Both the position numbers and the translations under genes were made by a program. Positions 31,913-44,600 of a DNA stretch of 64,000 nt are shown piece after piece. The notes under the pieces were generated by a model. It did not search any database. It was not told the DNA's origin and saw nothing but the letters and a program-made list of their open reading frames with translations. The DNA comes from Bolinopsis microptera (taxonomy: Eukaryota > Ctenophora > Tentaculata > Lobata > Bolinopsidae), in the NCBI RefSeq assembly GCF_026151205.1, contig NC_087078.1, positions 558,001 through 622,000 on the forward strand, given 5' to 3'. How positions within the stretch are numbered: the first letter of the stretch is position 1; every line of letters begins with the position of its first letter.

Positions 31913-32113
31913 CTGGCATTGGGAGACGACGTGTTCCTCTCCTTCAGGATTCTCAGATTCGTAGATATTGATAGTTGAGTTTCCTCCGGGATTAGTGGTT
32001 ATTCTGAGGAGAGGAGCACTGTCACGTGACATGTCACGGGGCATGTCACGTGACATGTTGTTAGTTTCTCGTTTAGGTGAACTTGTCACTACCTCGTGGC
32101 ACAAAAGGGGCAT
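31913..32113 (-). CDS. Candidate first coding exon of the JPT-like gene
   Basis: Open from ATG at 32113 to CAG|GTATTA at 31913/31912, 67 codons, ending in phase 0 like the start of the exon at 10983. The peptide contains three SRD(M) repeats and then RITTNPGGNSTINIYESENP. The PGG-x-S/T plus an acidic follow-up resembles the repeated PPGG-x-S motifs of Jupiter/HN1 proteins. Combined length with the last exon would be 130 residues, in the normal range for the family. The start is uncertain: TGCTCCTCTCCTCAG at about 32025-32011 could instead be an acceptor. The repeated TCACGTGACATG segment around 32020-32058 is palindromic. Confidence 0.5.
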
Positions 32114-33825
32114 TTTTGTGCGGAAATCAATTTTCGGAAATCAATCAAACGAAGTCGAGTTTGTCAATAAAAGTAAAATAGAACTGATGGTTATAGTAAC
32201 CGTGGTGGTATAAGTACTTGTGTGGATTGTTATCATTAAATGTTGGAACAGGAGATGGTGTGCCAGCGATTAGTAATCAGTAATACTGATTAGTATAATA
32301 TTGATAATGATATTTTGTTTTTATCAGACTACAATCCAGCGCTTAGGAACATGTTGTGTTGGGGTTACCAGGTAACCAGGACTATTGAGGTTATTATTAT
32401 TTATTCAGATCTGAATTAGCTACCAAACTATGAAATTTGAGGCCATATTTATGATTCCCAATATTGATCCTCACAATCACTTGAATGGAATTCAATTTCA
32501 AGCTCTTGATAACGTGATATTACCAAAAACAAGCATAAATCTTAATTCGGTATAACAAAAAACGGGTTTCTTTGTCCGAGAATGTATTATAAAACTGATG
32601 TATTCATAGTGTGTGCTGTAAACTTACTTTATGGAAGAAGTGGCCCGTAGTGTGTGCTGTAAACTTACTTTATGGAAGAAGTGGCCCGTAGTGTGTGCTG
32701 TAAACTTACTTTATGGAAGAAGTGGCCCGTCCGCCGAACCCAGAAGTCTTCCTCTCGTCCATTCCAACATTGAAAGCCATTATACGGTCAACTTGTCTGC
32801 TAACATCAATATTAATAGCATTAGTCATAATAGTAATACAGTAATACAGGTGGGGCAGTTTATTATTAGTCATAATGGCATTAGTCGCGAAAATGTTGCC
32901 GTCAAAGGCTCAAAATTACAATAAAATGTAACAAAAAGCTAAAGATTATCGGCCAGCTTATAAATATACTCTAAGTTATGTAAAATATGCAGATTATGGT
33001 GCCGATCACATACTTATGGGATTGAGAAACGGTCCCTGTGCAATGTGCATTGTTCTGGACTAAGGAGAACGAGATGGACTGTGTAGTCATGTAGTGGCGA
33101 ACGGCGATCGGGGACAAAAGAAAATCGCAATTATTTTGCCCAAAAATCGCGATACCGTGATTTTAACAGACTATGCATAAGACTATAATATATAAAATTT
33201 GTCGCAAATAATTGGAAATATCGCGATCCCGCACATGCCGCGATTTCCTTTTTCCCTGACGTCGATCGAGTAATCTCGGCCTTAATCTCGCTAGTACTAA
33301 AAAATGCTTTGTGCTCTCTGTGACCAGAAGTGTTGTTGTTCTTTTGGGACAGCAAATTTTAAGAAATAAAATAAAGCCTCCAACCTTATATGTTACTTGC
33401 AGTTTGATCAAAATATTAATAAATATGGCAGATATGCGACAAGGTTAACAAAACTGTTAAACAGTCAGTTTGACTCAATAAATACCTTTTAAAATGTTCA
33501 TTATCAGCCAAACTATAGCTCACTAACGACTTTAATCCAACTTCTTGGCAGAGTTTCCGCAAGCAATCGTAGGTAAAATGCACAAAGTTATTTGCTTCTT
33601 TTAAGTCAAATTATGGACAAAATCAAACATTTTTCCTGCGGCGAATGTTCCTCAATCTCAAAGCATTGAAAAAATCAGGAACATTTTAAATCCAGAACGC
33701 CAAACCAGTACATCTCTAAATTATAGAGATCTTGAAAAGTACGTTAGAAAGGTGGATACTGGATATCTATTATCTAGACAGAGTGAGCCCTGGCTAGCAG
33801 TAAGCACGAACTGACAACATTGTTT
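32114..33825. other. No gene recognised; contains a 41-bp triplication
   Basis: 32607-32729 is three exact 41-bp units (TAGTGTGTGCTGTAAACTTA onward). Open frames at 32631-32924 (+) and 33131-33411 (-) have no recognisable domain. The region upstream of 32113 may hold the JPT-like promoter, but I see no clear TATA box. Confidence 0.5.
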
Positions 33826-34840
33826 AGGTAACCAGGTAACCAGGTAACCAGGTCACCAGGTAACCAGGTTACCAAGTTACCAGGTTACCGGGTAACCAGG
33901 TTACCGGCCACCGGGTTACCAGGTTACCGGGTAACCAGGACCAGGTAACCAGGTAACCAGGTAACCAGGTAACCAGGTAACCAGGTAACCAGGTAACCAG
34001 GTAACCAGGTAACCAGGTAACCAGGTAACCAGGTAACCAGGTAACCAGGTAACCAGGTAACCAGGTAACCAGGTTTTATCTAGACAGAGTGAGCCCTGGC
34101 TAGCAGTTAGCACGAACTGACAACATTGTTTAGGTAACCAGGTAACCAGGTAACCAGGTAACCAGGTAACCAGGTAACCAGGTAACCAGGTAACCAGGTA
34201 ACCAGGTAACCAGGTAACCAGGTAATCAGGTAACCAGGTAACCAGGTAACCAGGTAACCAGGTAACCAGGTATTATCTAGACAGAGTGAGCCCTGGCTAG
34301 CAGTAAGCACGAACTGACAACATTGTTTAGGTAACCAGGTAACCAGGTAACCAGGTAACCAGGTCACCAGGTAACCAGGTTACCAAGTTACCAGGTTACC
34401 GGGTAACCAGGTTACCGGCCACCGGGTTACCAGGTTACCGGGTAACCAGGACCAGGTAACCAGGTAACCAGGTAACCAGGTAACCAGGTAACCAGGTAAC
34501 CAGGTAACCAGGTAACCAGGTAACCAGGTAACCAGGTAACCAGGTAACCAGGTTTTATCTAGACAGAGTGAGCCCTGGCTAGCAGTTAGCACGAACTGAC
34601 AACATTGTTTAGGTAACCAGGTAACCAGGTAACCAGGTAACCAGGTAACCAGGTAACCAGGTAACCAGGTAACCAGGTAACCAGGTAACCAGGTAACCAG
34701 GTAACCAGGTAACCAGGTAACCAGGTAACCAGGTAACCAGGTAACCAGGTAACCAGGTAACCAGGTAACCAGGTAACCAGGTAACCAGGTATTATCTAGA
34801 CAGAGTGAGCCCTGGCTAGCAGTTAGCACGAACTGACAAC
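33826..34840 (+). repeat. 8-bp (GGTAACCA)n array with higher-order structure
   Basis: Five blocks of GGTAACCA are separated by copies of a roughly 65-bp spacer containing GACAGAGTGAGCCCTGGCTA and GCACGAACTGACAACATT (five copies at about 33775, 34083, 34279, 34558, 34797). An irregular stretch with GGTTACCGGCCACCGGG occurs in blocks 1 and 3, so a roughly 0.5-kb segment was duplicated. Minus-strand open frames repeating GYLVTWLP are artefacts of the repeat. Confidence 0.95.
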
Positions 34841-35046
34841 ATTATTTAACCAGACTGGAATTGACAAGAGGAGCCCGAACTGTGTCGTACAGTGGCCTAC
34901 TTTTAATACAAACATAATTACATGTAATTATTTGAATTACGTGTAATTTTCACAAAACATAGACTTGTCTACTGATTACTCACACAGAACGTAAAACTAT
35001 ATACAACGTCTGGGTTAGTCAACCAAATCTGTCTGAGAACAAGTAA

Positions 35047-36205
35047 CAACGCCTTAAACTCACAAAGTTCATAACTCAGACTCACAAAGTTCATAACTCA
35101 GACTCACAAAGTTCACAACTCAGACTCACAAAGTTTATAACTCAGACCCATAAAGTTCATAACTCAGACTCATAAAGTTCATAACTCAGACTCAGAAAGT
35201 TCACAACTCAGACTCACAAAGTTCACAACTCAGACTCACAAAGTTCACAACTCAGACTCATAAAGTTCACAACTCAGACTCATAAAGTTCATAACTCAGA
35301 CTCATAAAGTTCATAACTCAGACTCACAAAGTTCACAACTCAGACTCAGAAAGTTCATAACTCAGACTCACAAAGTTCATAACTCAGACTCACAAAGTTC
35401 ATAACTCAGACTCACAAAGTTCATAAATCAGACTCACAAAGTTCATAACTCAGACTCATAAAGTTCATAACTCAGACTCATAAAGTTCATAACTCAGACT
35501 CATAAAGTTCATAACTCAGACCCATAAAGTTCATAACTCAGACTCACAAAGTTCACAACTCAGACTCATAAAGTTCATAACTCAGACTCACAAAGTTCAC
35601 AACTCAGACTCACAAAGTTCATAACTCAGACACAGAAAGTTCACAACTCAGACTCATAAAGTTCACAACTCAGACTCACAAAGTTCACAACTCAGACTCA
35701 TAAAGTTCATAACTCAGACTAATAAAGTTCACAACTCAGACTCACAAAGTTCATAACTCAGACTCACAAAGTTCACAACTCAGACTCACAAAGTTCACAA
35801 CTCAGACTCACAAAGTTCATAACTCAGACTCACAAAGTTCATAACTCAGACACATAAAGTTCACAACTCAGACTCATAAAGTTCACAACTCAGACTCATA
35901 AAGTTCATAACTCAGACACATAAAGTTCACAAGTCAGACTCATAAAGTTCACTACTCAGACTCACAAAGTTCATAACTCAGACTCATAAAGTTCACAACT
36001 CAGACTCATAAAGTTCATAACTCAGACTCATAAAGTTCATAACTCAGACTCATAAAGTTCATAACTCAGACTCATAAAGTTCATAACTCAGACTCACAAA
36101 GTTCACAACTCAGACTCACAAAGTTCATAACTCAGACTCACCAAGTTCATAACTCAGACTCACAAAGTTCATAACTCAGACCCATAAAGTTCACAACTCA
36201 GACCG
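35047..36205 (+). repeat. 22-bp minisatellite, about 52 copies
   Basis: Unit GACTCACAAAGTTCATAACT plus CA, varying at a few positions (CACAAA/CATAAA/CAGAAA; TTCATAA/TTCACAA). No open frame crosses it usefully. Flanks 34858-35046 and 36206-36655 hold no gene. Confidence 0.95.
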
Positions 36206-36650
36206 AGCTTTAACTCGACGCAGTCACTGTTATGATTTAACAGCGTTTGCGGACATGCTATAAACTTCATTTTAACATATTGTGATAGGTCATTAAATGT
36301 GGAATATGATCTGAAAAGATGACGCAAAACAGATTCAAAATGACGAAGTCAACAAGCAATTTGTATACCTCGTTAACAAAATTGATTGGGTGATCATATC
36401 ACTGATGTTAGCGTACACTACGACATCGTAATTGGGCATACTGATTATTGCACAATCACCACTAAAACTTTACTTTAAATACTACTATATAATACTGATA
36501 TTCTAATAATAAATTAGAAGCATGTCAAGCCGAAGTAAGTTCTTACTTAGCACGTTCTATTCAAGCTAAAAACATTTAAAGATGTTCGTGATATTCCAAA
36601 GCAAACAAAAAGTAAAGAAACAGGCAAAACAGAGAAACATTTAAACTGCT

Positions 36651-36655
<5 letters not shown>

Positions 36656-36699
<44 letters not shown>

Positions 36700-36748
36700 C
36701 GCGTGAGAGAGAGAAGAGGGCGTGAGAGAGAGAGGAGAGAGAGCGAGA

Positions 36749-36812
<64 letters not shown>

Positions 36813-36889
36813 AGGAGAGAGAGAGAGAGGAGCGGAGAGAGAGCGAAGAGAGAGACGAGAGGAGGAGAGGAGAGAGAGAGAGAGAGAGT
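36656..36889 (+). repeat. (GA)n-rich simple repeat
   Basis: A pure GA tract followed by interrupted GAGAGAGCGAGAG-like sequence. The Leu/Ser-rich minus frames and Arg/Glu-rich plus frames here are composition artefacts. Confidence 0.95.
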
Positions 36890-37077
36890 CTGCAGACTAG
36901 CAAACAGTGTGTACAATTGATGACAGACAAAGTAAGAGTTAAACAATTTCGTAAATGTACCCGCTATACAACAACAAGTCATTCCTACACCCCTGCAAGT
37001 CACACTTAACGAAAGGGAGCTGACGTTTACTCTTTAACAGGCTCTAGTAAGTTCAATGTGTAAAATACCTGCTGAAT

Positions 37078-37300
37078 ATATCTGGACAACTTGCCGAACA
37101 TATCTGGACAACTTGCCGAACATGTCTGGACAACTTGCCGAACATGTCTGGACAACTTGCCGAATATATTTGGACAACTTGCCGAACATGTCTGGACAAC
37201 TTGCCGAACATGTCTCATATCTGGACAACTTGCCGAACATGTCTGGACAACTTGCTTCAACTAATCATGTGGGCAACTTGCTTTAACTAATCGTGTGGAC
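37078..37300 (+). repeat. 22-bp tandem repeat (TCTGGACAACTTGCCGAACA TG)n
   Basis: About nine units, one with a CTCATA insertion, decaying on the right into GTGGGCAACTTGC and GTGGACAACTTGC. No gene follows up to 38055. At 37600-37640 and 37890-37930 the phrase CATTACTACTTCCAGC..AGGTGAG is duplicated. Confidence 0.9.
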
Positions 37301-38055
37301 AACTTGCTGCGGGCAGCCTAGAAGTTGACAGATCTAAGTAGAAGGTTATATTGATTGTACACTACAACTATATTAATTGTAAACCTACAACTGCAGAAGT
37401 AGTGAAAGGTTTGCTAGAGTAACACCTGCAACTACAGTACTAATAGTAATGCAGCTTTAGTTACAGTTGCAAGAATCATTACAACACTTGCTCTGCTGTA
37501 CTGCTGCCAAGAAATTACAGAGTGTACTTGACCAGATTCAAATACTGATAGAGACGAATCAAAAGCCGTTCAAGTCATTGCTCGAAGATCTGTAGCATTA
37601 CTACTTCCAGCCAGCAGGTGAGCTGCTTGCGGAGTTGTCGAGCAGGAACATTAAATACCGATCTCTCTTATCTAACATTTACTGTCGGACCAGCTATAAC
37701 TAACGACGTTAAACCACGTGTGTACAAGTGCGAATTAAAAGGTACTGAGTACTATAATGACACTCCGCTTAAATATCTTTGAGAAATGTCCGGCTCACTT
37801 CTGCAGTCCTCGATTACAGATTAAATACCACAAGTCGCTACTGCTTGCGAATCTCTCTCCTGGACTGAGTTGAAATGCAGGTGAGTTGCTTACGGAGGTG
37901 AGCATTACTACTTCCAGCAGGTGAGTTAAAATGTGGCCTAGAGAAAGAAGAAACACGACCTCTCTAATTCTTCCTTTTTTAGAAAGTCAAGAAGCGCTAG
38001 AATGTAGATAGAGTTGTGATCGATGGCATTGTATTGAGAAAGTGAAGGTACTTGG

Positions 38056-38135
38056 TAACCATGGTAACCAGGTAACCAGGTAACCAGGTAACCAGGTAAC
38101 CAGGTAACCAGGTAACCAGGTAACCAGGTAACCAA
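38056..38135 (+). repeat. (GGTAACCA)n array, second site
   Basis: About nine units of the same 8-bp motif as 33.8-34.8 kb, bounded on both sides by GTGAAGGTACT (38040 and 38138), suggesting expansion between a short direct repeat. Confidence 0.9.
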
Positions 38136-38565
38136 GTGAAGGTACTACTACTTCTCTAAAAATGTAGAATTGTAAGTGTAACCAGTTACGGAGCCATGAG
38201 TTATAAGTTATAGTAAACGCATACTGATATAGCGTAACTCTCTGCTAGTGCTATTCTCAGCTATAAGATCTTTACCCTCGATGCATGGTTATGAATTATT
38301 TTATCCAATTACAGCCTACAAAAGACTTGTTACAATATAAAGTCTTGCTCCGCGGTGTGGTTACCATGGTTACCAAGTACAGTTCGCCCTCTCGGTGTGG
38401 AATAATTATAGTCAATAGTACACGGTACAGTTCGCAAGTAAAAAGATCAGGGCACCAGTGCACTAGTACCGGCCGGTCCTTCTAGTTAATATTCATGAGG
38501 AAATAACAATACAACCGGCTCCTGGTGGGGGTTACCAAGGTTACCAAGTACATGATGGTTCCTAC

Positions 38566-38702
38566 ATCACACATCACACATCACACATCACACATCACAC
38601 ATCACACATCACACATCACACATCACACATCACACATCACACATCACACATCACACATCACACATCACACATCACACATCACACATCACACATCACACAT
38701 CA
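38566..38702 (+). repeat. 7-bp microsatellite (ACATCAC)n
   Basis: About 19 perfect units. Its open frame (THHTSHI repeats) is an artefact. Confidence 0.95.
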
Positions 38703-39608
38703 CGGAGCCATCTACCTGGATCACAGTTAATTACACGGAGCTTGCACCTGCAGAATGTGACTAATAATCAGCTACTGCTGCCGAGTGTAGCGGTTCTAAA
38801 GGTGTATCAGGATCTGGATATGTGGTGGTGGAATAATGGCTCTCATTGAGCAATATACTGATTAAAGTGGGTCTAGACTTAGAGCACACAGTATCGTACT
38901 ATTATATAGTATCAACATTGTTTTCTGACAAATTTGCTTAAACTTAAGGACTATGAGAATAAATCGTCAGCTCTCAGAAACCCCCCCCCCCCCCCCCCCC
39001 CCCTCCTGGCCTCCTGGTGGTTACTGGGCCGCGCTCAGCCTGTCATTCCGCCAAATCTTTATTAATGAACATAATAGCCTGGGGTCCTCAGGTAATCTGG
39101 TGGGGGTTACCAAGGTTACCAGAAACCCCCTTTTAGAACCCCCTATAAAATTCCAAACTTTGTCAAAAATCTGTCATAAGAATAAGTGCAGAGTAGGTTT
39201 CGGAGTGCTTAAATTTTTGAGTGGTGTTTAACAGTTAAAGCTTGACATACGTTGCATGCCACTTTATCCCTGATATTTGGATACGAAACAAGTATCAAGT
39301 TAAAGCACTTCAGGGAAACGGTAAATGTAGAGTACACTGTGTTTGTGCATGTGCTATGCAAATGCAATGACAACCGTAAATGGGCAGGTTTTTAGACATC
39401 TCAAATAATATCAACGGAAACCTTTAGCACTATTTGATCAAGTTTGCAGCATTTAATGACTAATTGCGACGATTCCGCACTCAACAATGACAGCAAATAA
39501 ACATACTTAACATACATAACTAATCATAAACATAACTAATCATAAACATACTGCCGTATCTCAGCTTGGTATAAACTATAACGGACCACCTTATCGCTGT
39601 GTTGTAAA
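38703..39608. other. No gene; poly(C) tract and a dispersed repeat copy
   Basis: A 23-base poly(C) tract lies at 38981-39003. About 39018-39105 is a minus-strand copy of the repeat family recognised by TTACTGGGCCGCGCTCAGCC and TGTCATTCCGCC (other copies at 55478-55560 and 55826-55904, partial at 6926-7003). GGTTACCAAGGTTACCA motifs occur at 38529-38548 and 39106-39122. Confidence 0.6.
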
Positions 39609-39702
39609 ATTATACTTAATACCGTTAATTATACTTAATACCGTTAATTATACTTAATACCGTTAATTATACTTAATACCGTTAATTATACTTAATACCG
39701 TT
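39609..39702 (+). repeat. 19-bp tandem repeat, five copies
   Basis: Unit ATTATACTTAATACCGTTA, nearly perfect. Confidence 0.9.
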
Positions 39703-41063
39703 AATACTAATGCACAATGTGAAAACATTTAATTTGTTGAGGAATGAGGAGTGCAAAGTTTAAACACACTTTATAAGCTGGAATTACTGGAGACTAGAGA
39801 GGTGCAAATCTGTTTGTTTGGCTCCATGCCAGGATCTGTTCGACAGCCTATAATTAGCTTCCAGGACGTCATGCACCAATACTCAAGTAGGTTTAGATCA
39901 TGGGATTATGGGGCTCACGATTTTGTAAGCGTATCAGGTCGTTTTATAATAATATTTATTTTGGTTCGGTATTGAAGACTCACTGGAGCGAAGGTAAACT
40001 GTCACCATTTCGCCAAAGTTACTGACTGATCTGCAATATAATCACTGCTGACTATTAAACCATGATTATCATTATTATTATTGATTAAGATCAATTATTT
40101 ATATTTATAATTTTAATTCTGAGTCAGATCCATCCCTATTAACATTATCTCATACAGACATATCTGTTGAATTTTAAAGTTCATTGTCCATTCATTGCCT
40201 TGTGCCTCTCACTATCAATGATAAGCTACAAAAAATAATAAATTTGAGGTCTACTTAAAATTTGTAAGTTCGACAAAAAAATCAAGTCTCAAAACGTTGG
40301 GCTAGTTTGCGGAAAATAAAACCTTCCTGTCAAGATTTAAACGGATCCGATTAAACTTGTTAAGCGTAGATTTACTGAACGTGTAAGTAACAAAGCAGCC
40401 GCAAATGAACGATATGCTGTGAGTAATAATGCGTAATCATCGACCGGGGGATGGATTGGTACGATGTCCGTTTTAAAAATTCTTGCATAACAATTGCGAT
40501 ACATTCTCGAATGAAGATGGTATAATAGTTGTTGTTTGACACGCACACAACAATAGATATGAGTATATTAATACTTTAATATATATTGAAGCACTGGCAC
40601 CGTCCGAGAATAACCGACACGCGGTGGCGAGTTCCAAACACAAAGCCTGTCTTACTCTTAGTCTATACTCTGACTAACCAAATGTACTGCACAACGGAAT
40701 ATGCTGCAATGAAGACCTTTAATTTACGTGCACCGCGATTAATAATATATATATAATAATAATATAATTGCACGGGCTTCATTCCTATTTCTTGGAATTA
40801 ACTTTTTGTAGTTTTTAAGCATAGCTCAGTTGTGTGGATTTATTAACCTTTCATCATCAGCTAAGTTTCCTAAATATTATAACATTTGTTTGGCTTCATG
40901 CCAGGATACAAATAAAACTCGGCATTGTAAGACTGTATCAAAATATATTTTTAACAACGCTGTTACAACGAAGAGTTTGCAGGAACACACCTGAGCAAAA
41001 CGAGCAAACAAATTTCAACAACCAATATACCGAGCTAGTATACCACTGTCTGCGTGACCAGAC
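39703..41063. other. No gene recognised
   Basis: AT-rich. GTTTGGCT(C/T)CATGCCAGGAT occurs twice (about 39818 and 40889), a trace of another dispersed repeat. Short frames at 39751-39975, 40337-40546 and 40834-41076 are unrecognised. Confidence 0.5.
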
Positions 41064-41172
41064 ACGCGTGAGCTGACACGCGTGAGCAGACACGCGTGAG
41101 CAGACACGCGTGAGCTGACACGCGTGAGCTGAAACGCGTGAGCAGACACGCGTGAGCAGACACGCGTGAGCT
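41064..41172 (+). repeat. 14-bp tandem repeat (GACACGCGTGAGCW)n
   Basis: Eight units containing ACGCGT, a palindromic CpG-rich core. A second short repeat of GTCACGTGGYC lies at 41515-41570, inside the probable 3' region of the DNAJA gene. Confidence 0.9.
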
Positions 41173-41613
41173 GTCGCGATCTCTTTTTCGCGATCTCGTT
41201 AGACGAAATATATTATTACAATTAACATCATCATACCCAAATACTGTTAACTATGGAAACAAAACTGTAGGGATCATATAAATTATTATTTTTGAACAGT
41301 TGTAACTTCGAAGTTTTGTAAATATTTTGAAAGCACCGTTGCCAGAACAAGTGCGGACATTTTGGGAAGGTATTATACAAAAATGTCAGAGGAAAGGGTC
41401 GCCCTGAAAATGTGAACTTTCAGAAAACTACTACATTCACCAGAATTAAAATCACCCGGATTGGAGTGACTGAAACAGCAACTTCAAATGACACGAACAA
41501 CGGTCACAACATGGCCGTCACGTGGTCGTCACGTGGCCGTCACGTGGTCGTCACGTGGCCGTCACGTGTATGTGGAGCTGCGTCCTGGTATTTGGCTACT
41601 CTCGGGTCCGTTC

Positions 41614-44600
41614 CTACTGGGTGCGGCACTGGACACCCGGCCCACCTGGACCGTTCTCATCATCACTGTCATCTGCGTACGCCTGAGGGAGGGTGGTCGT
41701 TATCGTTATTGTAGTTACTGAATCTTGACCCGTGTTGACTAAAGTAAAACAATTTGCAGGAGGGGTCGTTCACATATTACGTTACCACTATTTGGCCAAT
41801 TTTTAACTTTCCTTCCCCCTCAAATTTGTACACATAGCTATGTCAAAATTACACTAGCGTAATCACTTGGAACCCCCCTTCCCCCGCTCGGTTGATTACG
41901 TAATATGTGAACGCCCCCAGGAGAGAGAAAATAGAACACTTGAGCTGTGTGATCGAGGAGCAGGTACTACACACAGGGGGTATTGTTTCCAGCCTACTGC
42001 CTACAAAACTGCTAAAATTACCTGAAACACTTGCTTTCAGGGATCATCTACGAAACGTTGGTAAATACTGATATAGCATGGTAACCATGGTAACCGCCGA
42101 TATCAACAGCACCAACCACTTCAAAATATCGAGTAGAGAGCTCTAAAAAACGGCTTAACTTAGCTTTCAGAAATCAGTAACACAACCAAAAAGACCGTTT
42201 AGCTCAATAGTTATTAGAAATTCCACTTATATTTTGCTGTACGGGCTTATCTAATCTCTTTTATCTTACTGTCTAGACTACTGATTACAACTACTTCAAT
42301 TTTGTGTTCAATAAAAATAACAAATTATAACGGTTGGCACGAACACGGTTTTACACAGCTCAAGTGTTAAATAATGAACCACACTTACTTGGTGAGCGGA
42401 CGCGGAGGCGTCGTAGTCGGACAACATGACCTCCTCCATTTCTGGTTTCTTCTCGATGGGCTCGCGTGGTGGAAGCAAGGTCTCGATCTGTTGCAATGTA
42501 GCGGACGGAATGTCACCTTTTTCTGGAAACTCCACCTGGAATGCGTGCAGGTTAAAGACAATTCTTATCTTTTAGTTATTTTAAATGTAGGAGCTTTATT
42601 TGTTAAATTTGTGGTAATAGTGAATAAACTCTTAAAGAACAGCGGAGAAACTCTTATAGTACTCATGTTCTAACATTTAGTATCACATATCAAGTATCAT
42701 GGATAAGATATAGAAATATATTTTTATTTCTAAAAATATATTAACATGAATGTATATATTTTTATAATTAATTTGTCAAGCAGTTCTATACATATTAAAT
42801 TAAGCCGGATATAAGAACGTTTTTAAAATACGGATATAAGAACGTTTTTAATATACTTGGCACACTCACGTTGAACTGCACGATCAGCTTGCCTTTGCTG
42901 AAGGGATCTCTCAATAAAGGCATTCCTTCGCTCATTATACACTTTACATCTCCTGTAAATTCAGTGTCAAAAAACAGTAGAAACACAAGCAAAATAAACT
43001 AAAGGCGATTATTTTAACCGTATGAAAACATGATTAACTATAGAAAATTAGCATTAAGAATTAAGAAAGTAAATCTATATTCTCCTTCCAATTATGACTG
43101 CCAAACAATTGACAAATTTAAGGATTTTAAATAGTTCCATAGATGTATGGTACATGTGCAGAATATTGACATGGATGGACAAAATATAAGGGTAAAAGAA
43201 GTAAAGATGGTAACATCTAGGTATCACAGCTAGGTATCACGTACTTGGTTTAATGATGTCGCCGATAAAACTCTGAACTATAAGTGTTCTATTATCCAAC
43301 GTTGTGATGATTTTCTCAAATCCGCACAGCGATTCCACCAACTTAATGTTCATTTCGATAGCCAAGTCGGAACCGTTGCGCTTGTAAACTGGATGTTCTT
43401 TCTCGTCCAACACTATTACGATATCGCCCGGTTCAATCTCGGGATCCTGCGATTATGTGTTAAGTTTAATATTTCTGAAGTCTCCACGAATGCAATGATT
43501 GTGACGATTCAATGACAGCGATTATAAGACGATACCCAATGCGAAGGAGCACCCAGGCATCAAACAAAGACGCATCATGACAGAGCGTTTAACGTACAAT
43601 CCGCTAGCAATTGGATGTTAACTCATTTCAGAATCACGTGACGAAATCAAGAGCATTGCCAAGAGTGACGTAAGAGCCCAATTCTACATAATGAAGGTTA
43701 CGGCGGTACGTGCGCGCGCACTAATTGGAATACAGCCAGCCGACAATGGATTTCAGCCTACTTTCGACATGTTTTAGCCCGGGAAATTTCGAGAGTGTAG
43801 ACCGTTCAGGAAAAGTGTGACTGGAAATTACTGTCCCAGTGTTCGTTGTTCGTTGTTCGGTGCCGGAAATCGGTTTGTTTGGCAGTGAATACTGAATAAT
43901 TTCACTCCTCTTTCAATGAACAACTATCATTATAATGAAAAATAATGCAATTATTATGAATCCGTCCGATTTTTGTGAATGCATCACCGTGCAAGCAGTG
44001 TTGACCAATCCAGTATTTGAGTGTAAATGTATCAATCATGTACCGTGTACTGCGTAATGTGTGATATCTACTACAAAGTTAAGATTCGCTGCTCAATTAC
44101 ATTGTTAACTGTCATCATTACACGTAAATAATTATTCTTATTTTGTTCATAAGACCATCTAAACTGCAGATAAAATATCATACAGTAATTGCACAATTAA
44201 AGTACTTTATGTTCAAAATCCCGGCTGTAAATATTACCTGATCTCCTTCGCCGGAAAATGTGATCTTTTGGCCGTCCTTCATTCCTTTAGTTATGTGAAC
44301 CTCCAGAATCTTCTCTCTCGGACCACTTTCTTACCCATACATTGTCTACATCGGTCCTGTAATAGAGTATTGGATTACAACAATTCTACGTAGAGTAGCA
44401 TATTACATATATAATCATAATGTAATATTATCCTAGTATGGAAAGATTAGACTTGGGCGTTGTTTTTAACTATCCCTTGTTTAGAACTTTTATTTAATAA
44501 ATATTAGGTCGTGATGTAATTCACTGAATTGGGTTATAAATTAAGAGATTAGTACTAATTAAGAGATTAGTACTAATTAGTACTACATAATTAAATAATC

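Noticed and set aside
32631-32924. 97-residue plus-strand ORF
   Set aside because: Its first third is the 41-bp triplication and the rest is low-complexity Asn/Ile/Ser; no splice or domain evidence.
33916-34829. Minus-strand open frames repeating GYLVTWLP
   Set aside because: Direct consequence of the 8-bp (GGTAACCA) repeat, which has no stop in that frame. No unique sequence on either side.
36547-37009. Leu/Ser-rich and Arg/Glu-rich frames
   Set aside because: Translation of (GA)n simple repeat.
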